Position numbers and translations under genes: made by a program. A DNA stretch of 64,000 nt from Brevibacillus sp. DP1.3A (GTDB taxonomy: Bacteria > Bacillota > Bacilli > Brevibacillales > Brevibacillaceae): the NCBI RefSeq assembly GCF_013284245.2, contig NZ_CP085876.1:6361001-6425000 (forward strand), read 5' to 3'. Shown here one piece after another: positions 24,771-32,780 of the stretch (position 1 is its first letter; every line of letters begins with the position of its first letter). Below the pieces are notes generated by a model, which ran no database searches, was not told the DNA's origin, and worked only from the letters and a program-made list of their open reading frames with translations.

Positions 24771-24832
24771 TTTAATCACACGTTTCCTTTTACTGGATGT
24801 TACCACTTCTATGCCTAACCACGGTAACCGAG

Positions 24833-25225
24833 TTAGTCGGTGTGTGCGACGGCGCGGATTTCAATCAGTTGGTGAGGAAACGCAAGACCAGACACGCCGA
24901 TGAGGGTACCGGCCGGACGATGGTCGCCCACATACTCTTTGTACAGACCTACGCACTGCTCGAAATGCTCTTGCGGATTAGTCAGAAAGATCTCCATCTC
25001 AGCGATGTTCGACCTCGTAACATCAAATCCCGCCAGCACGCGATCGAGGTTCTCCAACGTCTGCCGGGTTTGTGCCTCGAAATCGCCCTCGCCAACGAAT
25101 GCGCCCTGCATATCGTGAGAAAATTGCCCCGAAATGTAGATGGTACCATGGACGCTATAACCTTGTGTGAGGCCGAAACCTTCTTCCCAAGCGACACCAT
25201 GATTGTAGGTTTTGACATGAGTCAT
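24833..25225 (-). CDS. Rid-family (RidA/YjgF) protein
   Basis: 130 residues from ATG 25225 (AAAGGAG eight bases upstream; 16 further in-frame codons upstream have no such site). It shows the compact Rid fold: VHGTIYISGQFSHD (~28), QTRQTLENLDRVLAGF (~52) and the RPAGTLIGVSGLAFPHQLIEI end with the conserved Arg. RidA enzymes hydrolyse reactive enamine/imine intermediates such as 2-aminoacrylate; this one is nearer the Rid subfamilies of unassigned substrate than to canonical RidA. It is monocistronic. Confidence 0.85.
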   Translation of the reverse strand: MTHVKTYNHGVAWEEGFGLTQGYSVHGTIYISGQFSHDMQGAFVGEGDFEAQTRQTLENLDRVLAGFDVTRSNIAEMEIFLTNPQEHFEQCVGLYKEYVGDHRPAGTLIGVSGLAFPHQLIEIRAVAHTD

Positions 25226-25437
25226 TTTGTTCTCTCCTTTACTGAAAGTAAGGCTAGAATAAAATGAGTTCACATAAAAAAATAGTACGCACTTTATTGA
25301 TAGCTACTACCAGAAAGGATAGTGAAAAACCAAAACCGTTAAATGCATTCCAGTTTTTACCAGTAAAATTTAAGGAGTTCAATAAGACAAAAGCGAATCC
25401 GCACATACAATATTTTCCATGAAAGGGTGTTTTGTTC

Positions 25438-25805
25438 ATGCTTAAAAAAGGTATGGTTTCTACTTTGGGTCTACTAGTAGTTACAATGTCTCTATCCATT
25501 CCTACCCAGGCTGCTGAACTCACAGCCTCTTCTCAGGAAACGTTACTTCAAAATAAATCAACCGACTCTCGTAAAGTATCAGGAATAGCTAGTGTTAATT
25601 TTGGAGCTACAAGAACGATTTCAAAATCGACTCCCATTCCTTCAGATTGGGTCATTACAACAGTAATGAGTGACTACTACGTCAGTATGTAGGAGGGGCA
25701 AGCTATGGAACGACAGTACAGACCACAAAAACTACCCCAATACCACCAGGTTGGATCATTACAACCGCTACATCAGACTTTTATATCCTTACTTATAAAG
25801 GATAG
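25438..25805 (+). pseudogene. Small exported protein with two TPIP-x2-W-x-ITT units, split by a frameshift
   Basis: From ATG 25438 a signal peptide (MLKKGMVSTLGLLVVTMSLSIPTQA) leads a short mature part that ends STPIPSDWVITTVMSDYYVSM at a TAG (25690). In another frame the DNA goes on directly with TTPIPPGWIITTATSDFYIL and stops at 25803-25805. The two units are homologous. One extra base near 25687 would join them as SYVGGASYGTT, giving a protein of ~122 residues with two tandem ~35-residue units. Either a recent one-base loss or a sequencing error is likely. The function is unknown. A strong terminator follows, which suits the full-length reading. Confidence 0.65.
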
Positions 25806-25828
25806 TGGTACTCAGATCTAATTTGCAT

Positions 25829-25880
25829 AATAACAATGACACCCATCCGTGAGAGCGGGTGGGTGTCATTGTTATTGGGC
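25829..25880 (+). terminator. Very long terminator hairpin
   Basis: A 21-bp stem (25829-25849 with 25856-25876, one G-T pair) and a 6-base loop. It stands 24 bases after the second-unit stop of the split exported gene. Confidence 0.8.
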
Positions 25881-26333
25881 TTAAATCGTTATACTATCTT
25901 AGCAACAACTCGAAAGAATCATGAGATGTGTTCGAGAAAAATAAAGTCTTAGACTGAAGTAGTGGATTTGAAGCTATATTTCTTTTCTTTTATTTTGCAA
26001 AAACACCTACCCAACAATAAGAAAACCCCAGTTATGACCAATTTAATTGGCCAACTGGGGCTGCTCTTTTACTTTTGTTGAGTGACAAACCTATTCTAAA
26101 GTTACAAACATCACTTAACCAAAAGGTTGTTCATGTTTAATAAGGTCTGTCACTAATGTTATTAGTGGTGACTTTACTCCATGTAACCAATCCAAAAACC
26201 AGATGACTCCCTCTCTATTTATTGTGCTCACGAAAAATAGGCATTTTTGTATAGGTCATCGACTATGCACGCACAACCAATTACCCATATATTACCAGAA
26301 TGTCGTAATTTATTATTACCGAGGTGAGGTATT
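25881..26333. other. Intergenic region without a gene, containing a second hairpin
   Basis: No coding frame is convincing. CCCCAGTT (26026-26033) and AACTGGGG (26053-26060) enclose a further CCAATTTAATTGG palindrome and are followed by a T-rich stretch, so this may be an orphan terminator left from a lost gene. CACTAAT/ATTAGTG near 26160 is a weaker dyad. Confidence 0.5.
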
Positions 26334-26762
26334 ATGACGTATCAACATGATGATCACTTTGATTACTTTAATGATCCAGGTTTATTTTATGTTCCCGCTC
26401 AAACGCATCGAAGAAGAAATCCACGAATGCAGTGCGAAATTCGTCCTAGCGGCCGGAGGGAATGTAAAATTAATATCTTCTGGTTAGATGACGAAATTAA
26501 GAAATTCGGACGTAGAAATCATTTTTACAGAACAAACTTTGGACAATACAATCAAGTACTATTTCAACTTAATAATGTTGATACAGGGACAGGTATGGTT
26601 GATATAACAGTATTCCCTGAGAGAGGCAACCCGATTGTAATGAGCGTTCATGCAGATGATATGGTCGGTATCCAGTATGTGGGTTCACAATTCCCCGAGC
26701 AACGACGTCGGCCACCAGAGTGGTATTGTGCAGTAAATCCTTACGATGAAAGATGTTGGTAA
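26334..26762 (+). CDS. Hypothetical protein, Arg/Cys-containing, beta-rich
   Basis: 142 residues with no signal peptide or membrane segment; the ribosome binding site is GAGGTGAGG. The N-terminus is acidic and histidine-rich (TYQHDDHFDYFND), then an Arg-rich linker (THRRRNPRMQCEI). The middle (QVLFQLNNVDTGTGMVDITV, NPIVMSVHADDMVGIQYVG) looks like alternating beta strands, and the C-terminus WYCAVNPYDERCW has two cysteines. I recognise no family. The arrangement recalls small coat or appendage proteins of spore formers, but that is only an impression. Confidence 0.6.
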   Translation: MTYQHDDHFDYFNDPGLFYVPAQTHRRRNPRMQCEIRPSGRRECKINIFWLDDEIKKFGRRNHFYRTNFGQYNQVLFQLNNVDTGTGMVDITVFPERGNPIVMSVHADDMVGIQYVGSQFPEQRRRPPEWYCAVNPYDERCW

Positions 26763-26949
26763 GGCAATATTACTGCCCCTCTACTTGGGGCGTTTTTCTT
26801 TTTTATCTATCGGTCTATTTGATATTAGTACCGAAATGTTGAGTAACCAAGAGTAAAACCCTCCCCGGTCAGATGAAGTGCACCCCTTAAAGTAGACATT
26901 GGAAAAACCCCTGCGGTTTACCGATGAAAACTTTAGGGGGTGTATTTTT

Positions 26950-27348
26950 ATGCCAGCAAAGAAAGGGCAGAAGTTTAAGCATTATAGTGAAGAACTTAAG
27001 TTGCAAGCAATTCAGATGAGATTAAAGGGTGTTTCCAAACGGGTGATCATGGAAGAATTGAAAATTCATGATGAGGACCGACTAAAGGTCTGGATGCGGA
27101 AGTATAGGAAACTCGGAGAGTTTGGTCTTCTAGATCAACGTGGCCGTCGCGAAGAATACATAGATGCAAACAGATATATCGAAAAGTTAAAGCGGGAGAA
27201 TAAGATGCTAAAAAAGTGCTTGGAAATCTGGATGCGGGAGGTGCAGTCCATAAGTATGCCGCAATCAAGAAAGCAGCAGGAGAATACACCATCAGTGAGC
27301 TCTGTAAGCTGTTTGGCGTCTCAAGAAGTGGATACTACGCATACTTAA
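26950..27348 (+). CDS. IS3-family transposase OrfA
   Basis: 132 residues from ATG 26950. It carries a helix-turn-helix for binding the inverted repeats (YSEELKLQAIQMRLKGVSKR, RVIMEELKIHDEDRLKVWMRKY) and a leucine-zipper-like helix (IEKLKRENKMLKKCLE). Within the end of this frame the slippery heptamer A AAA AAG (27210-27216) is in the exact phase for -1 slippage into OrfB, giving the OrfAB transposase. The residues after the heptamer in the zero frame are not conserved in character. Confidence 0.88.
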   Translation: MPAKKGQKFKHYSEELKLQAIQMRLKGVSKRVIMEELKIHDEDRLKVWMRKYRKLGEFGLLDQRGRREEYIDANRYIEKLKRENKMLKKCLEIWMREVQSISMPQSRKQQENTPSVSSVSCLASQEVDTTHT

Positions 27349-28100
27349 AACGCCAAGGAATAGATCGGGACAAGTCTATGAAAGATTTAGTCCAGGCTGT
27401 GTATAAGAAGTACCACGGTAAATATGGGTATAGACAAATCCAACTATTTCTCCTGCAAGATCATGGGGTGTGGGTCAATCATAAGAAGGTACTACGTCTC
27501 ATGCAAGAAATGGGGCTCCGTTCTCGAATACGTCGCAAGTATCGTTATCACCTTGCTTCATCGGTTGGGGGGCGAGTTGCCCAAAATATTCTACAGCGTA
27601 ATTTCAAAGCAGATGTGCCCAATCAAAAGTGGGTAACGGACGTCACACAGTATCGTGTCTCGGATACTTGGCTCTACCTGTCTGCTATTAAAGATTTGTT
27701 TAATAACGAAATCGTGGCCTATCACATGGATGTTCGCAACGACAATCAATTGGTCCTACGGACCTTTGAGAAAGCTTTTGAAAAGACGAAAGACGTGACT
27801 GGACTGATCGTTCACAGCGATCAAGGATTCCAATACACGTCCTACGCTTACCACGACATGCTGCCAAAGGTTGGCGCCCAAATCAGCATGTCTAGAAGAG
27901 GCAACTGTTATGACAATGCCTCGATGGAGAGCTTCTTCTCGCATCTTAAAACGGAAGGGCTCTATCCTTATGATATCCGAAGTATCGATGAGGCACAAAG
28001 GCGAATCGAGAAGTACATTGACTTCTACAACAAAAATCGCCCGCAGAGAAAATTAAAAAAGCTGACGCCTGTTGAATTCAGACGCCAGCTAGTGGCCTAA
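27216..28100 (+). CDS. IS3-family transposase OrfB (DDE domain)
   Basis: 294 residues in the -1 frame relative to OrfA, most likely made as an OrfAB fusion rather than from the GTG at 27216. It has an HTH_21-like region (MKDLVQAVYKKYHGKYGYRQI), then the rve/DDE core: WVTDVTQYRV (first Asp), LIVHSDQGFQYTSYAYHDML (second Asp) and SMSRRGNCYDNASMESFFSHLK (Glu), ending YNKNRPQRKLKKLTPVEFR. All catalytic residues are present, so the element may be active. Confidence 0.93.
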   Translation: MLGNLDAGGAVHKYAAIKKAAGEYTISELCKLFGVSRSGYYAYLKRQGIDRDKSMKDLVQAVYKKYHGKYGYRQIQLFLLQDHGVWVNHKKVLRLMQEMGLRSRIRRKYRYHLASSVGGRVAQNILQRNFKADVPNQKWVTDVTQYRVSDTWLYLSAIKDLFNNEIVAYHMDVRNDNQLVLRTFEKAFEKTKDVTGLIVHSDQGFQYTSYAYHDMLPKVGAQISMSRRGNCYDNASMESFFSHLKTEGLYPYDIRSIDEAQRRIEKYIDFYNKNRPQRKLKKLTPVEFRRQLVA

Positions 28101-28169
28101 CGGCCCGGGTTTTTCTTACTGTCCACTAAACGGGGCCTTGACCAACATTTGTTTCGGGGTTTTTTTCTT

Positions 28170-29135
28170 CTACGTTAATTTTTCTACAATGAACGTGAGT
28201 TGCGCTTCCAAGGAGATCGGGTCATTAAAATAGGAGCCTTTCTGATCAATCTGAAAAACCTTGTTATTTTTTACTGCCGACAAGCCTTTCCAAACGTTTG
28301 TACCGTATACACTCTCCGGGTTGGCATCATCTCCGGACCATGCACTGGTAAAAATGTAGTCTCCCGCAAAGTCCGGCAGTGTTTCAAGCGAGACCTCCGC
28401 CCAGCCGGTATTGCTATCAATGGTTTCTTTTTGTACGGCATTCGGAGCCTTCAACTGGAATTCACCGTAAAGGATGTCTCCACCCCTTCCGAAGTTGTGC
28501 CCGAACGCATAGATCCCCTTGGCGTATGGCTGTAGAATCGAAACGGTTTTATCTCCTACCGCAGCTTGCACCTTTGGTTTTGCCTCAGCCATTTTCTTGT
28601 CCCAATCGACAATCCACTCATTCGCCTTGTCTTCTCTTCCTGTCATTTTGCCAAACTCCCGCAGTTCCTCGCGGATTGGCTTCTTACCGTATGGAATCAC
28701 TACCGTTGGAGCTATTTTAGTGAACTCCTCGATATTCTTATCCCCTTCAAACACGATAAGTAAATCTGGATTCATCGACAGTACTTTTTCTACCGATGTT
28801 CCGTCGCCTACGCTTTCGATACCATCCAGCTTCCCTTTAAAATACGGGTTTCCCATAGCATGGTCCGTGATACCGATAGGCTTGACCCCCAGTGTCAGAA
28901 AATGTCCAACATAGCTGTCTGCAAGTATCACAGCCCTTTTTGGGTCCTTCGGAATTTTCACAGTGCCATTAAATGCTTGGTAGTTGATATATTCATTGTT
29001 ACTCTCGTTAACTGAACTGTCCTGCGCAGGTTGAGCAGTTGGATTGGCTGGCGTCTGTCCGCAGGCTGATAACATGCTGATCATGGCCATAATAAGGGCT
29101 ATCATTATGATCTTATCTAAACCTGATTTTCTCAT
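28170..29135 (-). CDS. Iron-siderophore ABC transporter substrate-binding lipoprotein
   Basis: 321 residues from ATG 29135 (a TTG at 29141 is also possible). Lipoprotein signal: LIMAMISMLSAC, with the lipobox LSAC. The FecB/FhuD-type PBP fold: RAVILADSYVGHFLTLGVKPIGIT, MNPDLLIVFEG, PTVVIPYG and, late, GDYIFTSAW. It would capture a ferric siderophore outside the membrane. No permease or ATPase gene lies nearby, so it must share one encoded elsewhere. A Fur box at 29173-29187 predicts iron repression. The downstream end borders the IS element. Confidence 0.9.
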   Translation of the reverse strand: MRKSGLDKIIMIALIMAMISMLSACGQTPANPTAQPAQDSSVNESNNEYINYQAFNGTVKIPKDPKRAVILADSYVGHFLTLGVKPIGITDHAMGNPYFKGKLDGIESVGDGTSVEKVLSMNPDLLIVFEGDKNIEEFTKIAPTVVIPYGKKPIREELREFGKMTGREDKANEWIVDWDKKMAEAKPKVQAAVGDKTVSILQPYAKGIYAFGHNFGRGGDILYGEFQLKAPNAVQKETIDSNTGWAEVSLETLPDFAGDYIFTSAWSGDDANPESVYGTNVWKGLSAVKNNKVFQIDQKGSYFNDPISLEAQLTFIVEKLT

Positions 29136-29172
29136 TCTCAAAAAGAACCTCTCCCTCAACGGAACTTGAAAT

Positions 29173-29187
29173 TGATAATCATTCTCG
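29173..29187 (-). promoter_or_regulatory. Fur box upstream of the siderophore-binding lipoprotein
   Basis: TGATAATCATTCTCG matches the Bacillus 7-1-7 Fur motif (TGATAAT-N-ATTATCA) at 12 of 14 specified positions or nearly so; the left half is perfect. Confidence 0.7.
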
Positions 29188-29226
29188 TGAATTTTAGCAT
29201 AAAGAGCTTGCTCTGCCCATCTTTTT

Positions 29227-29310
29227 CGTTCTCCGAGATACTATTTACAATTCGTCACAAAAAAAATGCCGCGAAGCATGTTCGCGACATTGGTAGCTTT
29301 ATTTTTTTGG
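29227..29310 (-). repeat. Direct repeat copy 1, including a terminator
   Basis: About 84 bases, similar at roughly 80% to 29846-29930 in the same orientation. The inner part is the hairpin terminator GCCGCGAA/TTCGCG (29258-29291) for the small exported gene at 29312. The shared sequence extends beyond the hairpin on both sides. Confidence 0.7.
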
Positions 29311-29311
29311 C

Positions 29312-29716
29312 TTATTTCGTTACTTTGTGAAGACCGAACAGCATGAGGACATCATTATCGTTAGTCTCATACTCTTTCACTTCACCTTTAAAGGAAGTTT
29401 CTTTGACAACAATCTTGCTGCCTGTCGCATTTGGTTTCATTTCAATCATATAGGAAGATAGATTAAGATCAGCTGCCGTTATACCTAACTTCTCGGAGAG
29501 ATCTTTAACCGTGGCCTTGTGCTCACCTAGTTGACTGTCTTTAATGGTTACTGCCTGGCCATCCTTAGAAAAAACGAATGCAATCGTTAGGTCTAGGTTA
29601 CTTTTTTCCGCAACGTTTGCTTTTGCATCTACTGTTGTAGTTGCATACGGTATAACAGTACCAATCACTCCAGTAAGTAACAAAGCTGATGCAGTTGTCA
29701 TCCATTTCTTTTTCAT
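29312..29716 (-). CDS. Small exported protein of unknown function
   Basis: 134 residues with a clear signal peptide (MKKKWMTTASALLLTGVIGT, likely cleavage after VDA) and a ~105-residue mature domain with no cysteine. Segments DLTIAFVFSKDGQAVTIKDS, LGITAADLNLSSYMIEM and EVKEYETNDNDVLMLFGLHK are visible. I do not recognise a family. It lies between two copies of an ~84-bp direct repeat, its own terminator being in one and that of nos in the other. Confidence 0.7.
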   Translation of the reverse strand: MKKKWMTTASALLLTGVIGTVIPYATTTVDAKANVAEKSNLDLTIAFVFSKDGQAVTIKDSQLGEHKATVKDLSEKLGITAADLNLSSYMIEMKPNATGSKIVVKETSFKGEVKEYETNDNDVLMLFGLHKVTK

Positions 29717-29845
29717 TGGTCTCGCTCCTTTTCATTCCTTTTTTGTGTGCAAGTAAATCTCTTACTTGCTAAATCTAGGGTAAGATGAAATGTTAAACAA
29801 AATTGTGGGGTAAAACTAAAATTTTCCTTAAATCATCGCGCTTCC

Positions 29846-29930
29846 TCGGTTCTCAGAGATACCATTTTCAATCTGTCACAAAAAATGCCGCGAAGTATGT
29901 TCGCGACATGTGAAAGCCTTATTTTTTGCC
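29846..29930 (-). repeat. Direct repeat copy 2, including the nos terminator
   Basis: Pairs with 29227-29310. It includes the hairpin at 29879-29910 that ends the nos transcript and reaches into the last codons of nos. Confidence 0.7.
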
Positions 29931-31016
29931 GAGCTCCGGCTTGTCTTGGTAAAAGAAATTCGGCGTATGGTTTGTGTTATCGTACAGACTGTGGAAAATG
30001 TGGGTAGCTGTTCCGGAGATCGGTGGAACCAGCCATGTCCAGTCACCAGTAACGGGTCGACCACATTTCTCTTCTCTTTCCTCGAATCGCTTGAATTGCT
30101 GGCTCGCCGTATGGTGATCGACAATCGATACTCCTTTTTCCTTGAAGGAATGCAGGACGGCTACGTTCAGCTCGATGAGCGCTTTGTCTCTCCAAAGTGT
30201 CGCTTCCTTGCTCGTATCGAGCCCCATGACCTCTGCGACCTTTGGCAGCATGTTGTATCGCTCTTGGTCAGCGAAATTGCGTGCACCGATCTCCGTCCCC
30301 ATGTACCAGCCGTTAAAAGGCGCGGCCAAATAGTCGATACCGCCAATCTCCATGCGCATATTCGAAACAATAGGAACCCCATACCATTGCAATTCCATAT
30401 CAGCAAAACCCGGCAAATCGGGATGCACGATCGGCACCTCCAAGACCAGCTCTTGAGGAATCTCAAAAAACTGCGGCGTCCGATCTCCAATTTGCACGAC
30501 AAGCGGCAAAACGTCGTAGTTTGTGCCTTTCCCTTGCCATCCCAAGCTCTCACATAGCTTCGTCAGCGAAAGCGAAACTGGATCACCCAATACACCGTAC
30601 TCTGTCTCGTATCCCGCGTAGCGAATTAGCTGGTCATTCCAGATGCGCATGGGAGCTCTGCCTGCTACAGCAGGTGCAAAAACCGTGATGGTCGGGCGAA
30701 TTTTCCCGTCATTGGTGGCAAAGTCGATGTGTCGGAGCATGGCCTGCGCCATCTCTTCTTCTGTTTCGACGTGCCGCTCATCTATCACAAGTAACGATTC
30801 CCAAAAGAATCGCCCAATACATCGATTGCTATTGCGCCAGGCCATTTTTGCTCCGTGCCGAAGCTCCTCAGCTGTATGCTCATAGTATCCCTGCTGATGA
30901 ATCAGCTGTCGTACTTCTTGTAGCCGTTGCTCGGTTTCGTCCGTTGTCTTGTCCAGTTCACGATAGCATGTCCGGATAAATTGCTCTGCCGCTTCCATCA
31001 ATTGAATGGGTTCCAT
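29919..31016 (-). CDS. nos: Bacterial nitric oxide synthase, oxygenase domain
   Basis: 365 residues, the usual length of bacterial NOS, which lack the reductase domain. The heme-ligand cysteine is in WRNSNRCIGRFFW (~60-72); AGRAPMRIWNDQLIRYAGY, MELQWYGVPIVSNMRMEIGG and PFNGWYMGTEIGARNF (with the substrate-binding Glu) follow, then pterin/dimer residues SIVDHHTASQQF and GDWTWLVPPISG. It turns L-arginine to NO and citrulline with borrowed flavodoxin-type electrons and tetrahydrofolate or biopterin. In Bacillota NO protects against oxidants and some antibiotics. It is a single gene with its own terminator. Confidence 0.97.
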   Translation of the reverse strand: MEPIQLMEAAEQFIRTCYRELDKTTDETEQRLQEVRQLIHQQGYYEHTAEELRHGAKMAWRNSNRCIGRFFWESLLVIDERHVETEEEMAQAMLRHIDFATNDGKIRPTITVFAPAVAGRAPMRIWNDQLIRYAGYETEYGVLGDPVSLSLTKLCESLGWQGKGTNYDVLPLVVQIGDRTPQFFEIPQELVLEVPIVHPDLPGFADMELQWYGVPIVSNMRMEIGGIDYLAAPFNGWYMGTEIGARNFADQERYNMLPKVAEVMGLDTSKEATLWRDKALIELNVAVLHSFKEKGVSIVDHHTASQQFKRFEEREEKCGRPVTGDWTWLVPPISGTATHIFHSLYDNTNHTPNFFYQDKPELGKK

Positions 31017-31246
31017 ATTACCCTCTTTTCACGCTGAAGGGTGTCACTTCGCTGTTATTTTCTTCATCGTAGAATTTTGTTACCTACATTATAAAATTAC
31101 TCGGGCTTGATTACCAATCATGTAGGCATATGGACACATATCTGTAAGAAACACGGAAGCATTCAACCTAACTGTAACGTCAGGGTCTTTTCGCCGATGA
31201 ATAAATAAAGATCACCCAGAGAATGTCAAGAAAGGAAGGTAAGTAC

Positions 31247-32104
31247 ATGAAACGCATCATTCTCTTACTGGCACTTATTTTAGGACTAACGACCTTTCAA
31301 CAACCTGTAGCACTGGCAGCACCAGCATTTAAAGATGTCGATCCCGAGCAATATGGCTGGGCAATGGACGCTATCTCCTTCATGGTAGACAATGGGGTCG
31401 TCAGCGGCTATCCCGATGGAAGCTTTCAGCCCGGAAGATGGGTGGACAAAGCTGAAATGACGGTGATGATCTATCGCCTGTTTGATCGCTACAGACCTTT
31501 CGATCCGAATGGTAACTACTATATCCCAGATTTCCAAATTGATCACTTTGCCGATGTGCCGAAAAACCACTGGGCCTATAAGGAGATCAGCTCAATCGTG
31601 ACAATGGAATTGGCTAATGCCGTTTTTCTTTCTCAAAACGGCTACAACTTCTATCCAGATTCCAAGTTAAATCGCATCGGCACAGTCTACGTCCTCCCTG
31701 TTTGGTTGCTAGAAGGCGAACTCGATGACCCTGCCGTGGTTCAGACGATTATGTCTATGCGTGATATCCCCATTATCATTGCTCCTGATACAGATTTACC
31801 GTCTAAAGTCGATTTACTCTCAGATGGACGCTTTGGCCTTGATGATGACGGGAAAAACCGGACGAACACACTTTTTCCTTTCATCGTCAAGAATAAAGGG
31901 GACTTATATCGCTTCCATGATACCTACAGCGTAAACACTTCGTACACCATCGCTCTCTTGCAAGAAAAAGGGATCATGACCGCTTGGAATGGTGAGTTCG
32001 AGCCTAACGAAATGTTAACCCGCGCAGAAGCAGTAACCATTTTGTACAGAATGTATCTGGATATGAAGGAATTAGGCAACTTGCACTTACACTCGAGCAA
32101 ATAG
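31247..32104 (+). CDS. SLH-domain cell-surface protein
   Basis: 285 residues from ATG 31247 (AAGGAAGG seven bases upstream; an in-frame ATG at 31223 has no such site). The signal peptide ends VALAA. S-layer-homology repeats follow: FKDVDPEQYGWAMDAISFMV with GVVSGYPDGSFQPGRWVDKA, then HFADVPKNHWAYKEISSIV, and a third at the C-terminus (EKGIMTAWNGEFEPNEMLTR, AEAVTILYRMY). SLH triplets bind pyruvylated cell-wall polymers. The region between repeats 2 and 3 has no domain I know. Likely an accessory wall protein. It is monocistronic. Confidence 0.9.
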   Translation: MKRIILLLALILGLTTFQQPVALAAPAFKDVDPEQYGWAMDAISFMVDNGVVSGYPDGSFQPGRWVDKAEMTVMIYRLFDRYRPFDPNGNYYIPDFQIDHFADVPKNHWAYKEISSIVTMELANAVFLSQNGYNFYPDSKLNRIGTVYVLPVWLLEGELDDPAVVQTIMSMRDIPIIIAPDTDLPSKVDLLSDGRFGLDDDGKNRTNTLFPFIVKNKGDLYRFHDTYSVNTSYTIALLQEKGIMTAWNGEFEPNEMLTRAEAVTILYRMYLDMKELGNLHLHSSK

Positions 32105-32128
32105 AAGATCAAACTTGTTACTCAATAG

Positions 32129-32167
32129 AAACACCTCCACTTCCTCAACCGGTATGGAGGTGTTTTT
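32129..32167 (+). terminator. Terminator after the SLH gene
   Basis: AAACACCTCCA and TGGAGGTGTTT form an 11-bp stem ending in a T run. Confidence 0.88.
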
Positions 32168-32176
32168 ATGTAGACG

Positions 32177-32204
32177 AAAAAAAGACAGGTGCTTTCACAC
32201 CTGC
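32177..32204 (-). terminator. Terminator after the glycerol-phosphate operon
   Basis: CAGGTG and CACCTG form a short GC-rich stem with a T run on the minus strand, just past the glpP stop. Confidence 0.75.
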
Positions 32205-32212
32205 CCTTTCTC

Positions 32213-32779
32213 CTAAACAGTCATATGATTCCACATCTCCGACTTACTCAACGAAACAGCATCCGCTCCACTCTTCAACGCTTCGTTGACCTGTTCCATA
32301 TTCCAAATCAACCCGCCCAAAATAATCGGCTGCGACAAATGCTCCTTGATATACGAAATAATAGAAGGCGCTATCCCCGGCATGATTTCAATCGCATCTG
32401 GCTGGTTTTCCAAGACGTTTTTGATGGTCGTCGTGAGAGAGGTTGAATCGATCAAAAAGACTCGCTGGATCGTCAGCATCCCTTCCTTTTTGGCCGCGCG
32501 AATCATCGGTCCTTTGGTAGTGACAATGCCCGTTGGTTGGATATAGGTCGACAAGAAACGAAAAGCCTCCTTGTCATTGGACAAGCCATTCATGAGGTCT
32601 GTGTGCAAAAAAATCGGCTTGCTCGACTGACGGATGGTTTCGGCTTCCTCCATCAGCTTGGTCAGCTTTCCGTACATCAAAAGGACCGCGCAAGCTCGAG
32701 ACGCCATTGCCTCTCCCAAGCGATCCTGTTCGGTTGCCGCAATAACCGGATTCGTTTTCAAAATCGTTTGCATGTCCAT
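32213..32779 (-). CDS. glpP: Glycerol-3-phosphate-responsive antiterminator GlpP
   Basis: 188 residues, the normal GlpP length. Typical stretches are PVIAATEQDRLGEAMASRA, VLLMYGKLTKLMEE, FLHTDLMNGLSNDKEA, GIVTTKGPMIRAAKKEGM, RVFLIDSTSL and IEIMPGIAPSII...PIILGGLIWNMEQV. In B. subtilis GlpP, when bound to glycerol-3-phosphate, acts on leader RNA of glpFK and glpD to prevent termination. Here it is the last gene of an eight-gene operon for glycerol-phosphate uptake and use, one base after the isomerase gene. That operon has a big leader terminator (40779-40861), so it may regulate its own synthesis. Confidence 0.95.
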   Translation of the reverse strand: MDMQTILKTNPVIAATEQDRLGEAMASRACAVLLMYGKLTKLMEEAETIRQSSKPIFLHTDLMNGLSNDKEAFRFLSTYIQPTGIVTTKGPMIRAAKKEGMLTIQRVFLIDSTSLTTTIKNVLENQPDAIEIMPGIAPSIISYIKEHLSQPIILGGLIWNMEQVNEALKSGADAVSLSKSEMWNHMTV

Positions 32780-32780
32780 G

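Larger units (their letters stand above)
26874..28144 (+). mobile_element. IS3-family insertion sequence (IS150-like), 1271 bp
   Basis: The ends align over 25 bases without gaps: TGAAGTGCACCCCTTAAAGT... on the left (26874) and TGGTCAAGGCCCCGTTTAGT... as reverse complement on the right (28144), both going on to GACA, with 14 of 25 matches and the terminal TG/CA. It holds two overlapping reading frames with a programmed -1 frameshift site. No clear 3-4 bp target duplication is seen (AGA to the left, ACA to the right). It lies between the hypothetical gene at 26334 and the 3' end of the siderophore-binding gene and interrupts no recognisable gene. Confidence 0.85.

Noticed and set aside
25705..25821. 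38-codon frame with a good GGAGG site (MERQYRPQK...)
   Set aside because: The alternative frame over the same bases is homologous to the preceding unit of the exported protein, so the frameshift explanation is better.
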